From Bifidobacteriaceae bacterium (GTDB taxonomy: Bacteria > Actinomycetota > Actinomycetes > Actinomycetales > WQXJ01): DNA of 6,495 nucleotides. The stretch lies in contig JAITJY010000111.1 in assembly GCA_031278675.1 (NCBI GenBank), positions 1-6,495 of the forward strand, in the 5' to 3' direction. Shown in pieces: positions 1-4,956 of this stretch. Numbering within the stretch: position 1 is the first letter of the stretch; every line of letters starts with the position of its first letter. The notes beneath the pieces are model-generated. The model saw nothing but the letters and a program-made list of their open reading frames with translations, made no database searches and was not told the origin of the DNA. The position numbers and the translations under genes are program-made.

Positions 1-897
1 CTGTCGCTACCCGAACGCCAGGTCGCGACCCCAACCGTTTCACTGGCCGGACTGCTCGCCGGGCGGAGCGAACCCATCACAGGCACCACGCGGTTTTCCC
101 CGGCCGACTACATCCGGGAGATCCTGGCCTCAGGCTTTCCCGCCATCAGAGGCGCCCAGGAGAGATTCCAGCGGCGCCTGCTGGACGGATACCTCGCAGC
201 GATTGTCACGAAGGACATCCCCGAGGCGGGTGGAACAGTCCGCCGCCCGGCCGCCCTACGGAGCTGGCTCGCCGCCTACGGCGCGGCAACGGCGACCACC
301 GCTTCATACTCTGCCATCTTGAACGCAGCCACGGCCGGGGAATCCGACAAGCCGGCCAAGCCGACGGCGGCGGCCTACCGGGAGTTACTCACCCGCGTGC
401 GGGTGCTTGATCCGCTGCCCGCCTGGGTCCCGACCTTTGCCCACCTCAAACGCCTCGGACAACGCCCGAAGCACCACCTGGTAGACCCAGCCCTCGCCGC
501 CCGCCTACTGGGAGCCACCTTCGAATCACTGATCCAGGGCAAAGACACCCCTGTTTTTCCCAGAGACGGCACATTCCTGGGCGCACTGTTCGAGTCGCTG
601 GCAGTGCAAACAGTCCGGGTGTTGGCGGATGCGTGCGAGGCGAGCGTGTTCCACTGCAGGACGTCGGAGAACCGACAGGAGGTGGACGTCATCGTGCAAC
701 GTCCTGATCTTGGCGTACTGGCGATCGAAGTGAAGTTCTCCCAACAAGTCCGCCCGGCGGATGTGGCGTCGTTGAACTGGCTCGAAGCTCAACTGCCGGG
801 GCGGGTGGTGGACAAAGTGATCCTGAATGCGTCCGAGCGGGCTTACCGCCGCAAAGACGGAGTCGCCGTGGTGCCGCTGGCCCTACTCGCCGCCTAA
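1..897 (+). CDS. DUF4143-domain AAA+ ATPase, 5'-truncated by window edge
   Basis: The frame is open from base 1 to the TAA at 895-897, giving 298 residues with no N-terminus; a TTG at 319 is only an internal codon. The visible part is the C-terminal half of the large family with an N-terminal AAA ATPase (AAA_14) and a C-terminal DUF4143 domain. Seen in order (window residue numbers): a helical segment with YLAAIVTKDIPE and VRRPAALRSWLAAYGA, a winged-helix-like stretch, LLTRVRVLDPLPAWVP, then HLVDPALAARLLG at about 159-171, GALFESLAVQTVRVLA, and a nuclease-fold-like ending with EVD at 227-229 and EVK at 243-245. That last pair resembles the PD-(D/E)XK core seen in DUF4143. The Walker motifs would lie in the missing part, upstream of the window. 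Cellular role in this family is poorly defined; it is often a solitary accessory gene. The family call is firm, the function is not. Confidence 0.9.
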   Translation: MSLPERQVATPTVSLAGLLAGRSEPITGTTRFSPADYIREILASGFPAIRGAQERFQRRLLDGYLAAIVTKDIPEAGGTVRRPAALRSWLAAYGAATATTASYSAILNAATAGESDKPAKPTAAAYRELLTRVRVLDPLPAWVPTFAHLKRLGQRPKHHLVDPALAARLLGATFESLIQGKDTPVFPRDGTFLGALFESLAVQTVRVLADACEASVFHCRTSENRQEVDVIVQRPDLGVLAIEVKFSQQVRPADVASLNWLEAQLPGRVVDKVILNASERAYRRKDGVAVVPLALLAA

Positions 898-915
898 AGC
901 GCTCTGCCTAACCCA

Positions 916-936
916 CCCCGGCCGGGGAATCCGGCC
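916..936. other. GC-rich inverted repeat just after the DUF4143 gene
   Basis: A 12-bp self-complementary block, CCCCGGCCGGGG (916-927), overlaps an alternative hairpin GGCCGG / CCGGCC (920-925 and 931-936) with a five-base loop. It begins 19 bases after the stop codon, where a terminator could sit, but no T tract follows. A role in 3'-end formation is only a guess. Confidence 0.35.
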
Positions 937-937
937 C

Positions 938-1213
938 GCGCCCAGGCCCGCGCGAGGCTTTAGTGTTGGCCATCTCGACCCGCATCCCGGTGTTCGCCGC
1001 GCCCGCGCCCGCGCGAGTTCACGCGCCAAACCGTTGCCTCCCAGCAGGCCGGATGCTCCGCGCCCGTGCCCGTGCGAGTTCACGCGCCAAACCGTCGCCT
1101 CCCAGCAGGCCGGACGCTCCGCGCCCGCGCCCGTGCGAGTTCACGCGCCAAACCGTCGCCTCCCAGCAGGACGAACGCTCCGCGCCCGGGCCCGCGCGAG
1201 GCTTTAGCTGCCG
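938..1213. repeat. 61-bp tandem repeat array with divergent edge units
   Basis: A GAG anchor recurs at 954, 1015, 1076, 1137 and 1198, exactly 61 bp apart each time. The three inner units (1015-1197) are near identical: units 2 and 3 differ at three positions and units 3 and 4 at four. Each begins GAGTTCACGCGCCAAACCGT and ends in a CGCGCCCGNGCCCGNGC block. The first unit (954-1014) keeps only that end block. Its start, GAGGCTTTAG, recurs at 1198-1207 just past the last inner unit, with a similar continuation (CCATCTCGAC against CCGTCTCGAT). The array lies between the convergent DUF4143 and nrdG genes. Open frames running through it are biased-composition by-products and are not called. It looks like a minisatellite or a genus-specific intergenic repeat; its function is unknown. 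Confidence 0.9.
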
Positions 1214-1332
1214 TCTCGATTCTCCAGTTTCTCGGCGACCGTCTCCCGATCAGCCGACCCCGCCGACTCGTGCCCGCCGTCAGCCCCAAAGTTTGCCGAA
1301 TCCCTATCAAGAAGTTCAGGTCTTGGCACGTT

Positions 1333-1366
1333 GGGCGTGGGTTTGGGTTTGGGCAATTTGGGTGGG
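1333..1366 (+). other. Potential G-quadruplex tract downstream of nrdG
   Basis: Six G-triplets lie at 1333-1335, 1339-1341, 1345-1347, 1351-1353, 1360-1362 and 1364-1366. The first four are each separated by exactly three bases (CGT, TTT, TTT), matching the classical G3N3 quadruplex pattern. The G-rich strand is the template for nrdG transcription, so the nrdG 3' RNA would be C-rich here. The tract begins about 40 bases past the nrdG stop. It could affect polymerase passage or transcript ends, but nothing in the sequence proves this. Confidence 0.6.
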
Positions 1367-1430
1367 CGCCTTACGCGCGGACCTCGACGCCTTCGAGGTG
1401 GGCGCCTTACGCGCGGACCTCGACGCCTTC
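1361..1430. repeat. 36-bp tandem duplication spanning the nrdG stop codon
   Basis: Bases 1361-1394 and 1397-1430 are identical over 34 bp, with a period of 36 bp (two spacer bases, GA). Read on the minus strand, the copy at 1397-1430 encodes the last NrdG residues EGVEVRA, the TAA stop and the bases just after it. The second copy lies directly downstream, in the same frame but beyond the stop. The lack of any mismatch suggests a recent slippage or unequal-exchange event. Confidence 0.92.
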
Positions 1431-2201
1431 CGGCACTTGCCCGATGACGTCTCGCAAACGTCTGTTTGCCAAGGCCGCACCGTACGCCGGGCGCGCGCCT
1501 TCGGCGCGCGCTTCTTGGAGCACAACTCGGCGCGCGCCGCGCGCCTTGACCAATTCGATCAGTTCACGCAGGTGATCCTCGGTGTGTACCACAGGATCAA
1601 CGGTGATCCGGACTTCGTGATCCACCCCGCTGGCCACCACCAAACCTAGCGCGTCGAACGCGCGCTGACCAGCAGTTTCAACTCCTGTGACCGTGCCGTA
1701 ATGATGCGCGAGCGCTTTGATGTCCAAGCCAACCCAATCCAGTGCGGGCAAGACTGCGGCCAGCCGGGCCGGGTAGGCCCCGGCCGTGTGCAGTCCGGTC
1801 ATCAAACCGAGGGCGCGGACCTGATCCAACGCGGCCGCCAGGCCTAGCTGCCGGGTCGGTTCTCCCCCGCTGAACACAATCCCGTCCAGCAGGCCGCGCC
1901 GGCGCTCGGCCAACTTGGTGACTTCCTCCCACGTCACGCGTCCGGGCGCGCGCGGGTCCATCAGGTCCGGGTTTTGGCAATACCCGCAGTTCCATGGGCA
2001 GCCCTGGAGGAACACGGTCGCCACCAGCTTGCCTGGCCAGTCGCAGGTTGAATACTTGACCAGTCCTGCAATCACCAGGTCCTCGGCGCGCCGGCCCAGC
2101 CGGGCCACCCCTAACCCAAGCGGCACCGGGGCGCCCGCCCCGGCGGCGCCAGTTGGTGGTGTGCCGCTCGGAAGCGCCATGAGGGCCGTGGGTGTTGTCA
2201 T
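1407..2201 (-). CDS. nrdG: Anaerobic ribonucleoside-triphosphate reductase activating protein (radical SAM)
   Basis: A 264-residue cytoplasmic radical-SAM enzyme. It uses a [4Fe-4S] cluster and S-adenosylmethionine to form the glycyl radical on NrdD. The cluster motif CPWNCGYC gives C68, C72 and C75 (CxxxCxxC); it is preceded by GLVKYSTCDWPGKLVATVF, typical of NrdG, and followed by the SAM-binding SGGEP (111-115) and by GLDIKA (159-163 region). The ATG at 2199-2201 overlaps the nrdD stop as ATGA, which implies translational coupling, so the longer frame reaching 2351 inside nrdD is rejected. This start leaves about 40 residues of Ala/Pro/Gly-rich extension before the conserved core, somewhat long for the family; an ATG at 2180 is a less likely alternative. 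The C-terminal coding end is tandemly duplicated beyond the stop. A very GC-rich stretch near residues 220-240 encodes an Ala/Arg-rich segment. Confidence 0.93.
   Translation of the reverse strand: MTTPTALMALPSGTPPTGAAGAGAPVPLGLGVARLGRRAEDLVIAGLVKYSTCDWPGKLVATVFLQGCPWNCGYCQNPDLMDPRAPGRVTWEEVTKLAERRRGLLDGIVFSGGEPTRQLGLAAALDQVRALGLMTGLHTAGAYPARLAAVLPALDWVGLDIKALAHHYGTVTGVETAGQRAFDALGLVVASGVDHEVRITVDPVVHTEDHLRELIELVKARGARRVVLQEARAEGARPAYGAALANRRLRDVIGQVPEGVEVRA
1491..1511. repeat. Perfect 9-bp GC hairpin inside nrdG
   Basis: GCGCGCGCC (1491-1499) and GGCGCGCGC (1503-1511) are perfect inverted copies around a three-base loop. In the nrdG frame this encodes the stretch ARAEGAR. A further GC-alternating block follows at about 1529-1545. 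A hairpin this stable near the 3' end of a coding region is unusual, but it may simply reflect alternating Ala and Arg codons. Confidence 0.7.
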
Positions 2202-4324
2202 ACCGCCGCGCGTGCTTCCGTAAAGTTCACGCGTTCCGCGTATTCCCCGCGTTTGCCCACGTTGAACGAGGAAACTGGCCGGAAATACCCCATCACCCGG
2301 GTCCAGACTTCGCATGCCTGCGGTGGTGCGGCCGGGTCGGCAGCGGCGCAATCCGGGCAGTTGACGTGTTCACCGGCCAGGTAGCCGTGAGCCGGGCAGA
2401 TAGAGAACGTCGGCGTGATGGTGATATAGGGCAGTGCGAATCGGGTCAGTGAACGGCGGACCAGTTCTTTACAGGCTTCGGCGTTGGAAATGCGTTCTGC
2501 CATATAGAGATGCAGTACCGTGCCGCCGGTGTATTTGCGCTGCAATTCTTCCTGCCGTTCTAGAGCTTCGAACGGGTCGTCTGTGAAACCCACAGGAAGT
2601 TGCGAGGAGTTGGTGTAATACGGGTTTTCGGCGGTGCCGGCCTGGAGGATCGACGGGTAACGCTTGCGGTCTTCCTTGGCGAACCGGTAAGTCGCGCCTT
2701 CGGCCGGGGTGGCCTCCAGGTTGTAGAGGTGCCCAGTTGCTTCTTGGAACTCGACCATCCTGGAGCGCACGTGATCTAGCACGCGAATGGCCAGGGCGTG
2801 GCCCTCCGGGCTGGCAATGTCGACCCGGTCGCGGGTGAAGTTGCGGATCATTTCGTTGATGCCGTTGACACCGATCGTGGAAAAGTGATTCCGCAAGGTG
2901 CCCAGATAGCGTTTGGTGTACGGGAACAGGCCCTCATCGATATAGCGCTGGATCAGCTTGCGCTTGATTTCGAGGGAATCCCTGGCCAGGGTGAGCAAAC
3001 GGTCGAGGGCCAACAGCAAGCCCGGCTCGTCGCCCGCGTTGGTGTGACCTAGCCGCGCCATGTTGATTGTCACCACGCCCAGTGACCCGGTTTGCTCCGC
3101 TGAACCGAACAATCCGTTGCCACGCTTGAGCAGTTCTCTTAGGTCCAGTTGCAGGCGGCAGCACATGGACCGGACCATGCCCGGTGTCAGATCGGAGTTG
3201 ATGAAGTTCTGGAAGTAGGGCAACCCGTACTTCGCGGTCATCTCGAACAGGGCGGCTGAGGCGGGTGAGTCCCAATCGAAATCTGCTGTGATGTTGTAGG
3301 TCGGGATGGGGAAGGTGAAAACCCGTCCTGTGGCATCCCCACCGGTCATCACTTCGATATATGCCCGGTTGATCATGTCCATTTCTTCTTGGAGATCACC
3401 GTATGCGAAGGGCTGTTCTACGCCTCCGATCACCGGGTGTTCGTTGCGGAGATCCTCCGGGCAGACCCAATCGAAGGTCAGGTTAGTGAACGGCGTCTGA
3501 GTGCCCCAACGGGACGGCACATTAAGGTTGTACACCAGTTCCTGGATACCTTGCAGCACCTCAGGATATGTCAGGCCGTCTTTGCGGATAAAGGGCGCCA
3601 TATAAGTGTCGAATGAGCTGAAGGCCTGAGCGCCGGCCCATTCGTTTTGGAGGCAGCCCAGGAAGTTGACGATCTGGCCCACCGCTGATGATAGGTGCTT
3701 GGGCGCTGCGGCCTCCACCTTGCCGGGAATACCGTTCAGTCCCTCGCGCAATAGGGTCTTGAGCGACCAGCCGGCGCAGTAGCCTGAGAGCATGTCGAGG
3801 TCGTGGATGTGGAATGAGCCGTCCCGGTGGGCTTGGCCGATCTCCGGCGGGTAAACGTGTGACAGCCAGTAGTTCGCGGTGATCTTGCCTGAGGAGTTCA
3901 GGATCAGTCCGCCCAGCGAATAGCCCTGGTTGGCGTTGGCGTTGATCCGCCAGTCACTGCGGTCGAGGTACTCGTTGATCGACCGGGTCACATCCACCAC
4001 GACCCGCTGGTCGGAACGCAGGCGGGTGTGTTGTTCGCGGTAGACAATGTAGGCCCGGGCTGTAGCCCAGAACCCTGAGTCGGTCAGGAGCCGCTCCACG
4101 GCATCCTGAATCTCTTCCACATGGGCCGGGGCTTCGCGCCGCGCCAACCGGATGCCCACTTGGCGGGCCAATAGGTGGGCTTCGGCCCCACCGAACTCTT
4201 GGGTCGCTGCGCCGGCCCGCCTGATCGCTGATTCAATCCGGTTGATGTCGAACGGGACGGTTTCACCCGTCCGCTTGACTACCTGCGCCGGCGCGGTTGG
4301 TTCGGTTGTGGGTTGGTTCGGCAT
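2198..4324 (-). CDS. nrdD: Anaerobic (class III) ribonucleoside-triphosphate reductase
   Basis: A 708-residue cytoplasmic glycyl-radical enzyme that reduces ribonucleoside triphosphates to deoxynucleotides without oxygen; the length matches full-size NrdD. The N-terminus (about 12-105) is an ATP-cone, the allosteric dATP/ATP site (VVKRTGETVPFDINRIESAI). The catalytic barrel shows FHIHDLDML (171-179), FLGCLQNEWAGAQAFS with C224, and SMCCR (386-390) whose C389 probably forms the thiyl radical. Near the end four cysteines (C643, C656, C659, C671) form the usual zinc site, followed by the glycyl-radical motif RVMGY with G679. By family comparison, M387 two before the catalytic Cys and N421 in TINMARLG suggest the formate-using subtype; this is inference. 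The ATG at 4322-4324 was chosen because AAGGAG sits eight bases upstream; the frame is open to 4429, but that would run through the leader RNA. First gene of the nrdDG operon, under predicted NrdR and B12-riboswitch control. Confidence 0.97.
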   Translation of the reverse strand: MPNQPTTEPTAPAQVVKRTGETVPFDINRIESAIRRAGAATQEFGGAEAHLLARQVGIRLARREAPAHVEEIQDAVERLLTDSGFWATARAYIVYREQHTRLRSDQRVVVDVTRSINEYLDRSDWRINANANQGYSLGGLILNSSGKITANYWLSHVYPPEIGQAHRDGSFHIHDLDMLSGYCAGWSLKTLLREGLNGIPGKVEAAAPKHLSSAVGQIVNFLGCLQNEWAGAQAFSSFDTYMAPFIRKDGLTYPEVLQGIQELVYNLNVPSRWGTQTPFTNLTFDWVCPEDLRNEHPVIGGVEQPFAYGDLQEEMDMINRAYIEVMTGGDATGRVFTFPIPTYNITADFDWDSPASAALFEMTAKYGLPYFQNFINSDLTPGMVRSMCCRLQLDLRELLKRGNGLFGSAEQTGSLGVVTINMARLGHTNAGDEPGLLLALDRLLTLARDSLEIKRKLIQRYIDEGLFPYTKRYLGTLRNHFSTIGVNGINEMIRNFTRDRVDIASPEGHALAIRVLDHVRSRMVEFQEATGHLYNLEATPAEGATYRFAKEDRKRYPSILQAGTAENPYYTNSSQLPVGFTDDPFEALERQEELQRKYTGGTVLHLYMAERISNAEACKELVRRSLTRFALPYITITPTFSICPAHGYLAGEHVNCPDCAAADPAAPPQACEVWTRVMGYFRPVSSFNVGKRGEYAERVNFTEARAAV

Positions 4325-4332
4325 GGGCCTAA

Positions 4333-4338
4333 CTCCTT
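4333..4338 (-). promoter_or_regulatory. nrdD ribosome binding site, possibly sequestered
   Basis: AAGGAG on the minus strand lies eight bases before the ATG at 4324 and fixes the nrdD start. The overlapping GGAGTT (4331-4336) is exactly complementary to AACTCC in the leader (4384-4389), so a six-pair helix could hide the ribosome binding site. That would suit translational control by the upstream riboswitch. The pairing is short and unproven. Confidence 0.8.
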
Positions 4339-4439
4339 GGAATCCCTCGATTGTTGACCAAATCACATTCCCACGCGGCGGTCGGAGTTGCACCAACCGG
4401 CCGTGCGGTCTCATGACGCGGCATCCCACCTGCGGCGGG

Positions 4440-4655
4440 ACGGCAGAGGCAGGTGCTCGGACTTACGGGCAACACCCAAATGCTTGGGTTGGCCGACCAG
4501 CCACCTTTGGGTTGGCCTACCCGCCGCCTCTGCCTGGGAGTTCTCCCGGTGCCAGCCGACGACGTTCGTTCCCGCTTACCGTTGCGGAGCAGTCCCGGAT
4601 TTGCACCGGGTTACCCCTTGCGTCGGCTCGCCTGGCTGACGAACCGAACCACTGC
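4440..4655 (-). ncRNA. Cobalamin (adenosylcobalamin) riboswitch in the nrdDG leader
   Basis: On the minus strand the conserved B12 box AGTCCGAGCACCTGCC lies at 4448-4463, close to the consensus AGYCMGgAgACCTGCC. About 110 bases 5' of it is the aptamer core: CCCGGTGCAAATCCGGG (stem P5 with loop L5, about 4594-4611), followed by ACTGCTCCGCAACGGTAAG (about 4575-4593). A perfect eight-pair stem, AGCCGACG with CGTCGGCT, encloses the core as P3. The peripheral arm contains the direct repeat TTGGGTTGGCC (4484-4494 and 4507-4517, plus strand). The expression platform is 4325-4447. It has no hairpin with a U tract, which argues for translational control. A small hairpin at 4353-4366 has the loop TTTGG, which could pair with CAAA of L5 as the kissing loop. 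Predicted effect: B12 represses nrdDG. The outer edges are approximate. Confidence 0.92.
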
Positions 4656-4658
4656 GCC

Positions 4659-4674
4659 AATCACTATATAGTGT
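4659..4674 (-). promoter_or_regulatory. NrdR-type operator overlapping the nrdDG -10 region
   Basis: The perfect 12-bp palindrome CACTATATAGTG (4662-4673) matches 13 of 16 positions of the NrdR box consensus acaCwAtATaTwGtgt. It overlaps the predicted -10 of the nrdDG promoter, the normal position for this repressor. NrdR is a zinc-finger/ATP-cone regulator dedicated to ribonucleotide reductase operons, so the target gene supports the call. The palindrome is two bases shorter at its centre than the ideal box. Confidence 0.8.
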
Positions 4675-4690
4675 GGCACCCAAGATTCAA
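4663..4690 (-). promoter_or_regulatory. Predicted nrdDG promoter
   Basis: On the minus strand TTGAAT (4685-4690) and TATAGT (4663-4668) are separated by 16 bases and fit sigma-70-type -35 and -10 elements; TATATA at 4665-4670 is an alternative -10. Transcription would begin around 4655, just at the predicted 5' edge of the riboswitch. The fit between promoter, operator and riboswitch start is the main support. Confidence 0.6.
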
Positions 4691-4693
4691 GCA

Positions 4694-4709
4694 CCCACAT
4701 ATGGCGTGT
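4694..4709 (-). promoter_or_regulatory. Possible second, weak NrdR half-site
   Basis: ACACGCCATATGTGGG (minus strand) matches about 9 of 16 NrdR consensus positions, with a good ACAC start and ATAT centre. Its centre is 33-35 bp from that of the strong box, near the roughly three helical turns usual for paired NrdR sites, and it lies just upstream of the -35. It is weak enough to be chance. Confidence 0.35.
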
Positions 4710-4956
4710 CGCGCGCAAATTTGTCCCCGGCCGGTCACTTCGCCCACCCAAGGCCCTGCCTCCGCTCACAGCCTAACGGCTTCCGACTGGTCAGGGACCC
4801 AGCGGGTCCCGCTGTGTCAGTGGCCCACCCCGGCTTGGCAGCCCCACGCACCTCCCGCAAGGGGTGACACCGCCGCCCACCATACGGCAGAATGGCCACT
4901 TGACGGCTTGCACAAGTCATCGTCCGCTCAGTTGGTGCCGCTGAAGGGAACCTCCA
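4710..4956. other. Intergenic region between the divergent nrdD and membrane-protein genes
   Basis: No convincing gene is seen on either strand. One perfect hairpin is present: GGGACCC (4794-4800), loop AGC, GGGTCCC (4804-4810), flanked by the imperfect outer pair ACTGG and TCAGT. It has no T tract and lies between divergent genes, so an operator or RNA structure is likelier than a terminator. The promoter for the gene at 4957 must lie here, but no -35/-10 pair stands out; a TTGACG at 4900-4905 lacks a good -10 partner. A ribosome binding site, GAAGGGA (4943-4949), sits seven bases before that gene's ATG. Confidence 0.6.

Noticed and set aside
920..936. Intrinsic terminator after the DUF4143 gene
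   Set aside because: A GC hairpin is possible, but no T tract follows on either strand, so it is listed only as an inverted repeat.
938..1213. CRISPR array (61-bp period equals type I-E repeat plus spacer)
   Set aside because: The parts that should be unique spacers are nearly identical in the three inner units, no clear palindromic 28-29 bp repeat is present, and no cas gene lies in the window.
963..1649. Long plus-strand open frame of 228 codons across the repeats and nrdG
   Set aside because: It is an Arg/Ala/Pro-rich translation of tandem repeats in several frames, and its second half is antisense to the conserved nrdG.
2199..2351. N-terminal extension of NrdG from an upstream ATG at 2351
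   Set aside because: It would overlap nrdD by about 150 bases with no conserved sequence; the ATGA overlap at 2198-2201 gives a natural start.
4325..4429. N-terminal extension of NrdD by 35 residues
   Set aside because: It lies in the riboswitch expression platform, has no family similarity, and the AAGGAG site fixes the start at 4324.
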